Counted from the first letter of the stretch, positions 29,388 to 39,304 are shown. The stretch is DNA of 64,000 nt from Pseudomonas hefeiensis (GCF_030687835.1 NZ_CP117449.1:1426001-1490000); one strand, 5' to 3'. A program made the numbers and translations. The notes: generated by a model not told the origin, from the sequence alone.

Positions 29388-30430
29388 ACACTTTCCTCCA
29401 GCAGGCGCCAGCGCAGTTTTTCACCGGCGCGCAGCGGGATAACAGTCAGCTCGCCAAAAGGCAGGCTGGCGGGGGCGGTCCACTCGTCGCGAACCAGGGT
29501 AATACGATCGGTGTTCACTGGCAGACCGTAGAAACGCGGACCATGCAGGCTGGCGAAGCCTTCGAGTTTGTCCAGCGCATTGCGTTGTTCGAACGCCTCG
29601 GCGTACATCTCGATGGCGGCGTAGGCGGTGTAGCAGCCGGCGCAACCACAGGCTGCTTCCTTGGCGTGCCGGGCGTGTGGCGCTGAGTCCGTGCCGAGGA
29701 AAAACTTGGCGCTGCCGCTGGTGGCGGCGTCGAGCAAGGCCTCTTGATGGGTGTTGCGCTTGAGGATCGGCAGGCAATAGAAGTGCGGCCGGATCCCGCC
29801 CACCAGCATGTGGTTGCGGTTATACAGCAGGTGATGCGCAGTAATGGTTGCGCCAACGTTCGCCGGGGCTTCGTTAACGAACTGCACGGCATCACCGGTG
29901 GTGATGTGTTCGAACACCACCTTGAGGGTCGGGAAGCGTTCCACGACACGACGCATGTGCTCATCGATGAAGATTTTTTCGCGATCGAACACGTCGACAT
30001 CACCGCGAGTGACCTCACCGTGGATCAACAACGGCATGCCGACTTCAGCCATGGCCTCCAGCGCCGGGAAAATCTTGTCGATGCTGGTGACACCGGAATC
30101 GGAGTTGGTGGTGGCGCCAGCGGGGTACAGCTTGGCGGCATGGACGAAGCCGCTGGCCTTGGCCTCGCGGATCTCTTCGGGCTGGGTGCGGTCGGTGAGG
30201 TACAGCACCATCAGCGGTTCGAAGCGACTGCCAGCCGGGCGTGCGTCGAGGATGCGCTCGCGATAGCCGTTGGCCTCGGTGGCGTTGCGCACTGGCGGAA
30301 CCAGGTTAGGCATGATGATTGCGCGCCCGAAGGTGCGCGCGACATCGGCGACGGTATGGGTCAACACAGCACCATCGCGAAGATGAATATGCCAGTCGTC
30401 GGGACGCAGCAGGGTCAGGCGGTCGGACAT
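29384..30430 (-). CDS. pyrC: Dihydroorotase
   Basis: A zinc amidohydrolase of pyrimidine synthesis that interconverts carbamoyl-aspartate and dihydroorotate. The 348-residue length and the N-terminal metal site [10 protein letters not shown] are those of the type II (PyrC, enterobacterial) class, which is active on its own. The carboxylated lysine lies in the segment HAAKLYPAG. The gene is coupled to rnt by ATGA. Confidence 0.97.
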   Translation of the reverse strand: MSDRLTLLRPDDWHIHLRDGAVLTHTVADVARTFGRAIIMPNLVPPVRNATEANGYRERILDARPAGSRFEPLMVLYLTDRTQPEEIREAKASGFVHAAKLYPAGATTNSDSGVTSIDKIFPALEAMAEVGMPLLIHGEVTRGDVDVFDREKIFIDEHMRRVVERFPTLKVVFEHITTGDAVQFVNEAPANVGATITAHHLLYNRNHMLVGGIRPHFYCLPILKRNTHQEALLDAATSGSAKFFLGTDSAPHARHAKEAACGCAGCYTAYAAIEMYAEAFEQRNALDKLEGFASLHGPRFYGLPVNTDRITLVRDEWTAPASLPFGELTVIPLRAGEKLRWRLLEESV

Positions 30431-30623
30431 TGGGGGGCTTCCAGGCGGGTCAAACTCTGGGGAATGCTACCGGAAAAGACCGATTCAGGCACCCGCTATC
30501 AAGTTCTGGCGCAAGTTACCGATAGCTCGTACAGGTGTGCCACGAATCAGTGGGGCGCCCCCGGACAGGCGTCATACGCTCAACGTGTGTCGATCTTCGT
30601 ATAAAAAGCCATTGGAGCCTCCC

Positions 30624-31589
30624 GTGCGCCAGCGTTATTTAGCCTTGCTCAGTGTGTTTGCCAGCCTTCCCGCCATGGCGCTCACTTTCCAGACCCGTCT
30701 GGAGAGCATTGAGTGGACGGTCGAAGGCGACAAGTTCGAGTGCCGGCTGAGTCAGCCGGTCACCGATTTCGGCAGCGGTGAATTTGTGCGTCAGGCTGGC
30801 GAGCAGGCGATTTTCCGGCTCAAGTCCCATAACCCGATGCTCGGTGGCGGTTCGGCAACCTTGCTGGCGGCTGCCGCGCCTTGGCAGCCGGGACGAGGCG
30901 ATATCAACCTGGGCTCGGTCAGGCTCGGCAGCGGCGATGTATTGTTCAACAGCTCCCAGGTCCAGGCGGGCCGTTTGATCAACGGCCTGATGGAAGGCCG
31001 CAGCCCGGTGGTACGGCGTAACACGGGGGACGGGCGGGTTTCGGAAGTTCGGCTGCTGCCTGTGCGCTTCAACAAGGCCTTCAGCGACTACCAGGGTTGT
31101 GTGGCGAAACTGTTGCCAAAGAATTTCGAGCAGGTGAAGCATTCGCAGATCGGCTTTCCCGGCGAAGGGATTGAACTCGACGCCCGGGCCAAGGCTCAGT
31201 TGCAAGTCATGATCGATTTCATCAAAGCCGACCCGACCGTCAATCATGTCGAACTCGACGGTCACTCCGACAATAGCGGCAACCGTCTGACCAACCGTGA
31301 GCTGTCCCGTCGCCGTGCCCTGGCGGTCCAGGACTTCTTCAAGGCCAACGGCTTTCAGGAGTCGCAGATCACCGTGCGGTTCCACGGCGAACGTTACCCC
31401 CTGGTGCCCAACACCAGTGCCGCCAACCGGGCCAAGAACCGTCGTGTGGCCGTGCGCCTGGAGCGGGTGGCGGTGCCCGAAGCGCCGGCACCGCAGGCCA
31501 CACCTACCGCGCCACCCCCTGCCAAGGTTCCGGCGCCGACCGCGACGCCAGCCAAGCCCACTGCAGCCACCACCGCGCGGACATCCTGA
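30624..31589 (+). CDS. motY: MotY-like OmpA-domain protein of the flagellar stator T-ring
   Basis: A 321-residue secreted protein. The signal peptide ends near [11 protein letters not shown]; a MotY N-terminal domain follows, then an OmpA-like peptidoglycan-binding domain (about 185-285: [27 protein letters not shown]) and a proline/alanine-rich tail. MotY anchors stators to the T ring in gamma-proteobacteria with Na+/H+ polar flagella. GTG 30624 with GGAG six bases upstream is the start. The place next to argG, pyrC and rnt matches PA3526, the P. aeruginosa MotY. No other flagellar gene is near. Confidence 0.85.
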   Translation: MRQRYLALLSVFASLPAMALTFQTRLESIEWTVEGDKFECRLSQPVTDFGSGEFVRQAGEQAIFRLKSHNPMLGGGSATLLAAAAPWQPGRGDINLGSVRLGSGDVLFNSSQVQAGRLINGLMEGRSPVVRRNTGDGRVSEVRLLPVRFNKAFSDYQGCVAKLLPKNFEQVKHSQIGFPGEGIELDARAKAQLQVMIDFIKADPTVNHVELDGHSDNSGNRLTNRELSRRRALAVQDFFKANGFQESQITVRFHGERYPLVPNTSAANRAKNRRVAVRLERVAVPEAPAPQATPTAPPPAKVPAPTATPAKPTAATTARTS

Positions 31590-31600
31590 CCGGTGTGAAT

Positions 31601-31660
31601 CGTCGCGCGCTCGACATAATCTGTCGCTTCGTCGTCATAAGCTGTCGCGCCCCTGTAAAT
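31601..31660 (+). promoter_or_regulatory. argG control region with three 21-bp-spaced ArgR-type repeats
   Basis: CGTCGC (31601), TGTCGC (31622) and TGTCGC (31643) begin exactly 21 bases apart. The third site is TGTCGCGCCCCTGTAA, a perfect TGTCGC-N8-AA; the first two have CA at the AA position, followed by TAA. The pseudomonad ArgR consensus TGTCGCN8AAN5 is itself 21 bases long. The last repeat runs into the AT-rich TAAATTAT, a candidate -10. Confidence 0.7.
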
Positions 31661-31716
31661 TATCTGCGCTGGACGTTAAACTTCCCGGCTTTCCGTACAA
31701 CCCGTGGAGTGATGGC

Positions 31717-32934
31717 ATGGCGGACGTAAACAAGGTCGTTCTGGCGTATTCCGGCGGCCTGGACACTTCGGTGATCCTCAAGTGGCTGCAGGACACTTAT
31801 AACTGCGAAGTGGTGACCTTCACCGCTGACCTGGGGCAGGGCGAAGAAGTCGAGCCTGCACGCGCCAAGGCTCAGGCCATGGGCGTCAAAGAGATCTACA
31901 TCGATGACCTGCGCGAAGAGTTCGTCCGCGACTTCGTGTTCCCGATGTTCCGTGCCAACACAGTTTACGAAGGCGAGTACCTGCTGGGTACGTCCATCGC
32001 CCGTCCGTTGATCGCCAAGCGCCTGATCGAAATCGCCAACGAAACCGGTGCCGACGCCATCTCCCACGGTGCCACCGGCAAGGGCAACGATCAGGTACGT
32101 TTCGAGCTCGGTGCCTATGCCCTCAAGCCCGGCGTGAAAGTCATCGCTCCGTGGCGCGAGTGGGACTTGCTGTCTCGTGAAAAGCTGATGGACTACGCCG
32201 AGAAGCACGCCATCCCGATCGAGCGCCACGGCAAGAAGAAATCCCCGTACTCGATGGATGCCAACCTGTTGCACATCTCCTATGAAGGCGGCGTGCTGGA
32301 AGACACCTGGACCGAGCACGAAGAAGACATGTGGCGCTGGACCGTCTCCCCGGAGAAGGCTCCTGACACCCCGCAATACCTGGAGCTGACCTATCGCAAC
32401 GGCGATATTGTCGCGCTGGACGGCGTGGAAATGAGCCCGGCCACTGTGCTGGCGACCCTGAACCGTATCGGTGGCGAACACGGCATTGGTCGTCTGGACA
32501 TCGTCGAGAACCGCTATGTCGGCATGAAGTCCCGCGGCTGCTACGAGACCCCGGGCGGCACCATCATGCTGCGTGCTCACCGCGCGATCGAGTCGATCAC
32601 CCTGGACCGCGAAGTGGCTCACCTCAAAGATGAGTTGATGCCCAAGTACGCCAGCCTGATCTACACCGGTTACTGGTGGAGCCCGGAACGTCTGATGCTG
32701 CAACAGATGATCGACGCCTCCCAAGTCAACGTGAATGGCGTTGTGCGCCTGAAACTGTACAAGGGTAATGTGATCGTCACCGGGCGCAAGTCTGACGACT
32801 CACTGTTCGATGCCAACATCGCGACCTTCGAAGAGGACGGTGGCGCTTACAACCAGGCCGATGCCGCCGGCTTCATCAAGCTTAACGCCCTGCGCATGCG
32901 CATCGCGGCGAACAAGGGTCGCAAGCTGTTCTGA
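31717..32934 (+). CDS. argG: Argininosuccinate synthase
   Basis: Joins citrulline and aspartate using ATP, the step after ArgF. The 405-residue length is typical of the short AsuS class. The PP-loop SGGLDTS (ATP site) lies at about residues 13-19, and [15 protein letters not shown] is the second signature. The start [14 protein letters not shown] at 31717 has GGAG seven bases upstream. It is separated from the other arg gene here (argF) by about 9 kb but shares ArgR-type promoter sites. Confidence 0.97.
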   Translation: MADVNKVVLAYSGGLDTSVILKWLQDTYNCEVVTFTADLGQGEEVEPARAKAQAMGVKEIYIDDLREEFVRDFVFPMFRANTVYEGEYLLGTSIARPLIAKRLIEIANETGADAISHGATGKGNDQVRFELGAYALKPGVKVIAPWREWDLLSREKLMDYAEKHAIPIERHGKKKSPYSMDANLLHISYEGGVLEDTWTEHEEDMWRWTVSPEKAPDTPQYLELTYRNGDIVALDGVEMSPATVLATLNRIGGEHGIGRLDIVENRYVGMKSRGCYETPGGTIMLRAHRAIESITLDREVAHLKDELMPKYASLIYTGYWWSPERLMLQQMIDASQVNVNGVVRLKLYKGNVIVTGRKSDDSLFDANIATFEEDGGAYNQADAAGFIKLNALRMRIAANKGRKLF

Positions 32935-33038
32935 TCCTTGCTGCTCCATGAAAACGGCCTGCCATTGTGCAGGCCATTTTTTTGGGAGTTCCCTTTCTCA
33001 TGTGCTGCTCATTCGTTGTGGCACTGTCTCTTGACCAC

Positions 33039-33539
33039 TCATCCATCCTGCCTGTCCGATACAACTTCTGCGCTGTCGCGGCTGCAAATGATGTAGATGA
33101 CGATGGGTGTGTGTTCCGTGGCGTGTTTTGAGCGTTTTGGTCGATTGGCCTCAATCAAGTCTTCTGAAGGCTTGTGTACTAGGAAAATGACCCGTTGCGG
33201 TTCCTTTTTCCGTCGATGAAAACGTATCGGCAATCTTTTAACCTTGTTCGTCCGGCGGAAGATGCGTTTACGCCGACCGTTCGAGTCATCCATGGTCTTC
33301 ATGAAATGTTTGCTCTTGCGAAAGTCGGAAGGTGAATATAACGAACGATAGTTGAAGTTGAGTGTGATGAAGAAAAGCAGCAATAGATAGAAAGGAAAGC
33401 TGATCAGAAACCAGAGGTAGTATTCACGGTCCTGATCGTCCAGAAAAGGCAGGGAAATGGCGGCGGAAGTTTCGGATAAAGTTGCGAATATGGCGATCAG
33501 TGTCATGGGGTTGGTGATGGTTTTCAATGGTTTGTTCAT
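33039..33539 (-). CDS. Membrane protein of unknown function, 166 residues
   Basis: Two hydrophobic helices at the N-terminal half (about 12-35 and 42-62, with YLWFLISFPFYLLLLFFITL) are followed by a strongly basic cytoplasmic region (RRKRIFRRTNK, RFHRRKK). The base composition is richer in A+T than in the neighbours. The family is recognised by me only as a recurrent pseudomonad hypothetical. It is convergent with argG. No function can be assigned. Confidence 0.65.
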   Translation of the reverse strand: MNKPLKTITNPMTLIAIFATLSETSAAISLPFLDDQDREYYLWFLISFPFYLLLLFFITLNFNYRSLYSPSDFRKSKHFMKTMDDSNGRRKRIFRRTNKVKRLPIRFHRRKKEPQRVIFLVHKPSEDLIEANRPKRSKHATEHTPIVIYIICSRDSAEVVSDRQDG

Positions 33540-34011
33540 GGTTAATGCTCATCGGTCATTCGGGCTCGGTGATTGAAGTTGGGTGGAATGAGTAATTGCT
33601 AAGTTCAGTGTGGGCTGATAATGGCAGCGGTTCCTGGATGGAACGGTTGAATTAATTTCGCTTATTTTTTATGTTAATTCAAATTCATTTAAATGGCGGC
33701 GTGGTTGTTTTGTTGGTAAATAATTCAGTTACTTTTTATGAGTGCAGTGACTTCCGGCAACATGCACAGAGGGCGGCGGGGGAATAAAAAGGCGCTTGAT
33801 TCAGAGGGGGGTGGGTCGCTGGACGGAGCGTCTCCTCTCTGTAAAGAAATTCATGGCACGTTATTTTCAAAGGAATTTGTAGGATTTTTCTGTATCGCTT
33901 GTAGGTTGCGTCTCTCGGTGCGAGCAGTCAGGGGGGGCGGCATGCCAAGGTAGAATTGACTAGGCTATTGTGCGTGCTCTAAAAATTCGAACAGCGAAGT
34001 TGGATTTGCCC
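33540..34011. other. AT-rich intergenic stretch, no gene seen
   Basis: About 470 bases with long A+T runs, low protein-coding character in all frames and no clear palindrome or REP. It separates the membrane-protein gene from the divergent response-regulator gene and presumably holds both promoters. One 71-codon frame (33738-33953) has unlikely composition and no ribosome site. Confidence 0.5.
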
Positions 34012-34638
34012 ATGAATAAAGTGCTGATCGTGGATGATCATCCCGTCATTCGTCTTGCTGTACGTTTGCTAATGGAGCGTCATGGATATGAAGTTATTGC
34101 CGAAACCGATAATGGCGTCGATGCGTTGCAACTTGCCCGTGAACTTATGCCCGATATCGTTATCCTGGATATCGGCATTCCGAAACTGGACGGGCTGGAG
34201 GTCATCGCACGGCTGACCGCCAACCCTTCGCCTTTGAAAGTCCTGGTGCTGACTTCCCAGGCACCTGGACATTTTTCGATGCGGTGCATGCAGACGGGGG
34301 CGGCCGGTTATGTGTGCAAGCAACAGGATCTCACTGAGTTGCTCAGCGCAATCAAGGCGGTGCTGTCCGGTTACAGCTATTTCCCCAACCAGGCGCTGCA
34401 TACCGTGCGTTCGAGCCTGGGGAACGCGAGCGAGTCCGATATGGTAGATCGTTTGTCCGGGCGAGAAATGATGGTCTTGCAGCAACTGGCTCGCGGAAAA
34501 ACCAACAAGGAAATTGCCGATGGGATGTTCCTCAGTAACAAGACCGTCAGTACATACAAGACCCGCTTGTTATTGAAGCTTAATGCTCGCTCGCTGGTTG
34601 ATCTGATCGAACTGGCGCAGCGTAATGGGTTGGTGTGA
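34012..34638 (+). CDS. Orphan LuxR/NarL-type response regulator
   Basis: A 208-residue regulator: receiver domain with acidic pocket VDDH and phosphoacceptor D53 (VILDIGIPKLDG), and a LuxR-type helix-turn-helix (about 145-205: LSGREMMVLQQLARGKTNKE, KTVSTYKTRLLLKL). It resembles the BvgA/EvgA subgroup, whose kinases are phosphorelay hybrids, but no kinase gene is adjacent. The start at 34012 matches the family N-terminus (NKVLIVDDHP). Targets unknown. Confidence 0.9.
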   Translation: MNKVLIVDDHPVIRLAVRLLMERHGYEVIAETDNGVDALQLARELMPDIVILDIGIPKLDGLEVIARLTANPSPLKVLVLTSQAPGHFSMRCMQTGAAGYVCKQQDLTELLSAIKAVLSGYSYFPNQALHTVRSSLGNASESDMVDRLSGREMMVLQQLARGKTNKEIADGMFLSNKTVSTYKTRLLLKLNARSLVDLIELAQRNGLV

Positions 34639-34664
34639 GTTTTCCCCGGTCACGCGTGCTCAGT

Positions 34665-34690
34665 AAAAAGCCTCCATCAGGGAGGCTTTT
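34665..34690. terminator. Terminator between convergent genes
   Basis: AAAAAGCCTCC-ATCA-GGAGGCTTTT lies between the response-regulator gene and the PA3496-like gene, with T-runs on both strands. Confidence 0.85.
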
Positions 34691-34695
34691 ACGTG

Positions 34696-34878
34696 TCAGA
34701 GGTCAAAGTCGTAATCGGCCAGTTGTTTCTGCAATCGACGCTCCTCCAGCAGATTATCGATCGTGCGACGTTTGCTCAGATTGGTCTTCGCTGTTTCCAC
34801 GACCACGGGTTCAGCATCCTCGGTCTCTACGGCGATGAATTCGTCTTCTACATCCAGTTGTTCTTTGCCAGCACTCAT
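34696..34878 (-). CDS. PA3496-like small protein (putative envelope integrity family)
   Basis: A 60-residue, highly acidic N-terminal half (VEDEFIAVETEDAEPVVVE) joined to a basic helical C-terminal part (SKRRTIDNLLEERRLQKQLA). No signal or membrane helix. It matches in size, composition and position (next to nth) the protein PA3496 of P. aeruginosa, for which databases use a putative envelope-integrity label. The molecular role is unknown. Confidence 0.75.
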   Translation of the reverse strand: MSAGKEQLDVEDEFIAVETEDAEPVVVETAKTNLSKRRTIDNLLEERRLQKQLADYDFDL

Positions 34879-34985
34879 GGGATCGACTCCAGGCTTAGAC
34901 TGCCTTTGGCGCTCCTTATATCGACAAACCAGCGGCGGGTAAAAAAGATTTTTTCAATCGTCGAATCAATAAAAGCAATAGCGCC

Positions 34986-35624
34986 TCAATCGTCAGAGGT
35001 CTTGTGCTTGTATTCGCATAGATCCTCGATCCGGCAACTGCCACAGCGGGGCTTGCGCGCCAGGCAGACGTAGCGTCCGTGAAGGATGAGCCAGTGGTGG
35101 GAGTCGAGCAGAAATTCTTTCGGTACAAATTTCATCAATTTTTTTTCCACTTCCACAACATTTTTGCCTGGTGCCAACCCGGTTCGGTTGCTGACGCGGA
35201 AAATGTGGGTGTCGACCGCCATGGTCAACTGACGAAATGCGGTATTGAGCACCACGTTAGCGGTTTTGCGACCGACGCCTGGAAGGGCTTCCAGCGCCTC
35301 GCGAGTCTGTGGGACTTCGCCACCGTGGCGCTCAGTCAGCAGGCGGCAGGTCTCGATCACGTTTTTTGCCTTGCTGTTGAAAAGGCCGATGGTCTTGATG
35401 TATTCGGACAGCCCTTCGACGCCCAGGGCGTGGATCGCCTGCGGCGTATTGGCCACTGGGAACAGTTTGGCCGTGGCCTTGTTGACGCCGACGTCGGTGG
35501 ACTGGGCCGACAGAATCACCGCGATCAACAGTTCGAATGGCGAGTTGTAGGCCAGTTCGGTCTTCGGTTCCGGGTTGTCTTCATGCAAGCGACGAAATAT
35601 TTCCAGGCGTTTTGCGGCGTTCAT
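34986..35624 (-). CDS. nth: Endonuclease III
   Basis: A DNA glycosylase/AP lyase that removes oxidised pyrimidines. It is 212 residues long, with a helix-hairpin-helix and catalytic lysine (LPGVGRKTANVVLN), the catalytic aspartate (VDTHIFRVSNR) and the C-terminal [4Fe-4S] cluster C-x6-C-x2-C-x5-C (CLARKPRCGSCRIEDLC). Its start overlaps the rsxE stop by four bases, so it is translated as the last gene of the rsx cluster, the usual placement in gamma-proteobacteria. Confidence 0.97.
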   Translation of the reverse strand: MNAAKRLEIFRRLHEDNPEPKTELAYNSPFELLIAVILSAQSTDVGVNKATAKLFPVANTPQAIHALGVEGLSEYIKTIGLFNSKAKNVIETCRLLTERHGGEVPQTREALEALPGVGRKTANVVLNTAFRQLTMAVDTHIFRVSNRTGLAPGKNVVEVEKKLMKFVPKEFLLDSHHWLILHGRYVCLARKPRCGSCRIEDLCEYKHKTSDD

Positions 35625-36154
35625 GGGCGCGGCGTTTCCTCGATCGTTGAGTGGGGTTTGGCGCCCGTCCAGGCTTGGCGTGCTGCCAGCAGCAGGCCGA
35701 GCAGAATGAATCCGCCAGGGGCGAGCAAGGCCAGTGATATTGCGTTGCCGATCAGCTCGCGCAAGGTGCCCAAGCCGATCATCAGCAGGCCGAACAGCCC
35801 CGCCAGCCTGAGATGTTCGGACAGGCGCGAGCCGACGAAGACGTCGTCATGCTCCAGCGCCACGCAGCTCAAGGCGATCCAACCAATGTAAAGGCTCAGC
35901 GGTTGATACAGTTCCAGTACCCAGGCTTGCGCAATAAGGCCTGCGCAAGCCGTCAGGGTTGCGGCCAGCACGACGGATGCGAGCAATCGTTGAGGTGCTG
36001 TCAGGCGTGGCCGTAACAGCCCCATGGCCCAACCATGGCCGGCACTGATCAGTGCCCAGGCCAGCCATACGCCCAGCGCATTTACCAGCGAATCGCTGGC
36101 GCCGACCAAGGGGACGAGCAGCAGGCCGCGGGTCAGTATCAATGGCTTATTCAT
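35621..36154 (-). CDS. rsxE: Electron transport complex subunit RsxE (RnfE)
   Basis: An integral membrane subunit of the Rsx/Rnf complex, with about six helices in 177 residues; enterobacterial RsxE is about 230, so the C-terminal and loop regions are shorter. The core VPLVGASDSLVNALGVWLA and GTLRELIGNAISLALLAPGGF are family motifs. ATG 36154 overlaps the rsxG end by eight bases; a TTG codon just upstream is the alternative start. Confidence 0.88.
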   Translation of the reverse strand: MNKPLILTRGLLLVPLVGASDSLVNALGVWLAWALISAGHGWAMGLLRPRLTAPQRLLASVVLAATLTACAGLIAQAWVLELYQPLSLYIGWIALSCVALEHDDVFVGSRLSEHLRLAGLFGLLMIGLGTLRELIGNAISLALLAPGGFILLGLLLAARQAWTGAKPHSTIEETPRP

Positions 36155-36758
36155 CAATGCTCACTCCGGTCAGTTGAGCCTTATGCTCGTCGAAGTAACG
36201 CAGTGCATCGTGAATGGCCTGCAGGACTGACCGGGACGTGACGGTCGCGCCAGCCAGTTGATCGAACTGTCCTTGATCCTTTTTCAAGGCCCAACCGCTG
36301 TCGGTGGGGGCCTGGAGCGATTTACCGTTGAAGGTTTGCAGCCAAGCGTTCGGCCAGCCGGCGATGGCCGCGCCCAGACCGGGGGTTTCTGACTGGCGCA
36401 GGGTTTTCACGCCCAGCAACCGCCCCTGCGGGTCGATAGCGACCAGCAATTCGATGCTGCCTTCATAGCCCAGCGCCTGGCTACGCAGCAATACCGCACT
36501 GGGCTGGCCGGCGCGAGTCGCCAGATAACCGCGCAACAGCGTGCTATGGGCCAAGGTCACGGGGGCTGTTACGACAGGCTGTCCCAATGGCCGATTGTCA
36601 TAACGGTCGGCCGGCAGCACCTCGAGCAAGACTCTGTTCGCGATGGCTTGCTGTTGATCCTTGATGCGCTCTGCGGTGCCCAGTTGAACAAGGTAAGTGG
36701 CCCCGGTACCGAGACCGATCAGCAGAGCCAGGATGGCGACGCCACGGTCGTTTTTCAT
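36147..36758 (-). CDS. rsxG: Electron transport complex subunit RsxG (RnfG), FMN-binding
   Basis: A periplasm-facing flavoprotein anchored by one N-terminal helix (NDRGVAILALLIGLGTGATY). The covalent FMN site is AGATVTS near the C-terminus, where the flavin is attached to the threonine. The SETPGLGAAI segment is typical of the FMN-binding domain. It is 203 residues long. Its start overlaps rsxD by four bases. Confidence 0.92.
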   Translation of the reverse strand: MKNDRGVAILALLIGLGTGATYLVQLGTAERIKDQQQAIANRVLLEVLPADRYDNRPLGQPVVTAPVTLAHSTLLRGYLATRAGQPSAVLLRSQALGYEGSIELLVAIDPQGRLLGVKTLRQSETPGLGAAIAGWPNAWLQTFNGKSLQAPTDSGWALKKDQGQFDQLAGATVTSRSVLQAIHDALRYFDEHKAQLTGVSIDE

Positions 36759-37741
36759 AGGGGCTGCGGCCTGTGTCGCGCCTCGGCGAAACGCTCCAGT
36801 GCGGGTACACCGAGGTTCATCAACAGTACCGCAAACGCCACGCCGTCCGGGTAACCACCCCAGGTTCGGATCAGATAAGCCAGCAGTCCTACGCCTGCGC
36901 CAAACAGCAGGCGAGCGAGGGGGGCTTTGGCGCCCGAAATCGGTTCGGTCACGATAAAAAACGCGCCCAGCATGGTCGCGCCAGTGAGCAGATGAAACAA
37001 CGGCGAGCCATTGGAGTCGGAGCCCGACCCGTTCCAGCACAACAAGCTGATGCTGAACAAACCGGCGAGCATGCCCACCGGCGCGTGCCAGCTGAATACC
37101 CGTTGTTGCAGCAGGAACAGTCCGCCGGCCAGAAACGCCAGGTTGATCCACTCGACGCCGCGCCCACCCCAGCGGCCGAACGCCGGGTTGGCGGCGAACA
37201 GTTCATCAATGGTCAGGCTTTTGTTGATTCGCAGGCTGTCCAGGGCCGTTGCTCCTGCCCACCCATCAGGCCCCGGTTGAACACCGAACACCTGTTGCAG
37301 GCCTTCAGACAGGCCCATGCCGTGGAGTGCAGGCCATTGATTCAGTTGCTGGGGAAACGCTACCAGCACCAGGGCGTAACCGAGCATCGCCGGGTTGAAT
37401 GGGTTATTGCCGACACCGCCCCACAGCTGCTTGCCGAACACCAAGGCGCAAGCCGTCGCTGTGACGGTCAGCCACCATGGACAATACGCCGGCAAGGCCA
37501 ACGCCAGCAGCGTGGCGCTGACCAGCGCGCTGCCATCGTTCAGTTCGGGTTTAAGCGGTCGACGCCGCAAGCGCAGCACCAGTGCTTCGACGGCCAGCGC
37601 GCTAAGGCCCGCCAGCAGCAGGTTGAGTATCACGCCCCAGCCATAAAACCATGTCAACGCCAGAATGCCGGGCAGTGTCGCCAGTAGCACCCGCAACATT
37701 GCCTGCCGCAGCCGTTCGTCCATGGGCTCAGGGAGCGACAT
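36755..37741 (-). CDS. rsxD: Electron transport complex subunit RsxD (RnfD)
   Basis: An integral membrane subunit of about 328 residues related to NqrB, with eight or more hydrophobic helices. The covalent flavin site is [10 protein letters not shown] and the conserved [19 protein letters not shown] is present. ATG 37741 is preferred because AGGTGG sits six bases upstream; ATG 37747 is an alternative. It overlaps the end of rsxB directly, so no rsxC lies between them. Confidence 0.92.
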   Translation of the reverse strand: MSLPEPMDERLRQAMLRVLLATLPGILALTWFYGWGVILNLLLAGLSALAVEALVLRLRRRPLKPELNDGSALVSATLLALALPAYCPWWLTVTATACALVFGKQLWGGVGNNPFNPAMLGYALVLVAFPQQLNQWPALHGMGLSEGLQQVFGVQPGPDGWAGATALDSLRINKSLTIDELFAANPAFGRWGGRGVEWINLAFLAGGLFLLQQRVFSWHAPVGMLAGLFSISLLCWNGSGSDSNGSPLFHLLTGATMLGAFFIVTEPISGAKAPLARLLFGAGVGLLAYLIRTWGGYPDGVAFAVLLMNLGVPALERFAEARHRPQPL

Positions 37742-38735
37742 GAGCATCCACCTGGCGTTCGGCGTTTTTCACCGCTTGTTCCAGGGCCTGTATGTGTTCA
37801 TCCGGCGCTCCAGCGGTCCTGGCCTTGCTGAGTTCAGCGCGACGCATCGCCAATTGGATCTTGGCCCGCTTCAGCTCGGCACTTTGAACGGGGGCCGGGG
37901 TTGAAAGGCTGGGCTGCGCGGCGCCTTCCAGCTGCGTCAAGGCTTGTTGCGCCGCTTCGAACTGGCGCTGTAGCACGATCAGTTGCGACTGTTGTTCGAA
38001 GGTCGGCGGGTGGCCGAATGCTTTCAAGGATTTGTTTAGCTGCGCCCGGCTCATCGCCAGGTCGACCTTGGCTTTTTTCAAGGCTGCATCGGCGTTGGCG
38101 ACTTTTTGCGCTCGTACACGTTCCAGTGCCGCTTGCACGGGGTCGACGGATTGGGTTTGGGCCTGGGAGGCACGCTGTGTACGGGCCAGGCGCTCGGCGA
38201 GACGCTGCTCCTCTTCGCGGCGCAGACGTGCGTTGCGCTGTTCGAAGCGCCGCCGGGCATGGTCGCGCTTGGCGGTTCGCGCCCGTTGTTCTTCGATGCT
38301 GGGGGCCAGACCACCCACCACCGGCACTACGGTTGCCGTTGGCAATGGGTGCATTTCGATGCAGTCGACCGGGCAGGGCGCCACGCATAGATCGCAGCCT
38401 GTGCATTCGTCGACGAGGACGGTGTGCATCAGCTTCGCCGCACCGACAATCGCATCTACCGGGCAGGCCTGGATGCACTTGGTGCAGCCGATGCATTCGG
38501 CTTCGCGAATAAAGGCGATTTGCGCCGGGGCTGAGCCACGGCTGGTATCCAGCTCGAGCACCGGTACTTTCATCAGGTCGGCCAGAGCCGCGATGGTTTC
38601 ACGGCCACCGGGCGGACACTTGTTGATCGACTCGCCCTGGGCGATGCCTTCGGCGTAGGGCTTGCACCCGGGGTGGCCGCATTTGCCGCATTGGGTCTGC
38701 GGCAACAGGGCGTCGATATGTTGAATCAGACTCAT
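37728..38735 (-). CDS. rsxB: Electron transport complex subunit RsxB (RnfB), atypical
   Basis: A 335-residue Fe-S protein. It starts directly at the RnfB Fe-S domain ([20 protein letters not shown]), without the N-terminal membrane helix found in E. coli RsxB. Cysteines C16, C19, C24 and C40 bind one [4Fe-4S]; two ferredoxin sites follow ([12 protein letters not shown] and [12 protein letters not shown], about 82-123). After residue 145 it has a 190-residue Arg/Ala/Gln-rich, coiled-coil-like tail ([32 protein letters not shown]). That tail resembles the C-terminal tail usual in RsxC, which is missing here. Coupled to rsxA by a four-base overlap. Confidence 0.9.
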   Translation of the reverse strand: MSLIQHIDALLPQTQCGKCGHPGCKPYAEGIAQGESINKCPPGGRETIAALADLMKVPVLELDTSRGSAPAQIAFIREAECIGCTKCIQACPVDAIVGAAKLMHTVLVDECTGCDLCVAPCPVDCIEMHPLPTATVVPVVGGLAPSIEEQRARTAKRDHARRRFEQRNARLRREEEQRLAERLARTQRASQAQTQSVDPVQAALERVRAQKVANADAALKKAKVDLAMSRAQLNKSLKAFGHPPTFEQQSQLIVLQRQFEAAQQALTQLEGAAQPSLSTPAPVQSAELKRAKIQLAMRRAELSKARTAGAPDEHIQALEQAVKNAERQVDAHVAP

Positions 38736-39304
38736 GCTTTGACCAGCCCGCGCAATCCAAGAAATGCCACCGCCATGAGCCCTGCGCCGATCAACTGGAT
38801 CGGCAGGCCTCGAAAGGGTCTGGGGATATCGTTATCGAAGGTGCGCTGACGCAAATCATCGAACAGGCTCAACACCAGCCAGAAACCCAGGCCGGCGCCC
38901 AGGCTCACGGCGACGGCGAGGCCCAGGCCGTGGTCATCCCGGCTGTTGAGCAGCGTGATGCCCAGTATGCCGGCATTGCCCAGCAGCAGTGGCCACAAAC
39001 CATCGAACGGTAGCGTCGGCAGCCAGCGCCCCAGCCGGTGCAGCAACGGTGCAATCAGCAACACGCTCAAGGACAGCCATGCAAGCAGGCGCAGCGAGGT
39101 CAGATTTGCCGGAACCAGCAGCCAATGATCGATTAGATAACCCAAGGTGCCGACCATCAGCATCAGGCACGCCGTCGCCAGGCCCAGGGCGTGGACTTGC
39201 GTTCTTCCATTGGCCGCCAGCAGCGGATTGACACCCAGCGGCCAATGCAACACGAGGTTGTTGATCAGGGCTGCGCTGAACAGCGTGAGGGCGATTTCGG
39301 TCAT
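38732..39304 (-). CDS. rsxA: Electron transport complex subunit RsxA (RnfA)
   Basis: A 190-residue integral membrane subunit with six helices, homologous to NqrE ([52 protein letters not shown]). It is the first gene of rsxA-B-D-G-E-nth. The start at 39304 matches the family N-terminus; the frame is open 14 codons further upstream. No ribosome site is convincing. The glycine/asparagine pattern of the family is less complete than in E. coli RsxA. Confidence 0.9.
   Translation of the reverse strand: MTEIALTLFSAALINNLVLHWPLGVNPLLAANGRTQVHALGLATACLMLMVGTLGYLIDHWLLVPANLTSLRLLAWLSLSVLLIAPLLHRLGRWLPTLPFDGLWPLLLGNAGILGITLLNSRDDHGLGLAVAVSLGAGLGFWLVLSLFDDLRQRTFDNDIPRPFRGLPIQLIGAGLMAVAFLGLRGLVKA

Noticed and set aside
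31297..31716. Upstream extension of the argG frame into motY
   Set aside because: The extension overlaps motY in another frame, and the ribosome site and family N-terminus place the argG start at 31717.
33738..33953. A 71-codon frame in the AT-rich gap
   Set aside because: No ribosome site, unlikely composition, and no recognisable features; treated as chance.
36147..37151. A 334-codon frame covering rsxG plus part of rsxD
   Set aside because: Only its last 203 codons match RsxG; the earlier part is an out-of-frame reading of rsxD, so this is not a fusion.
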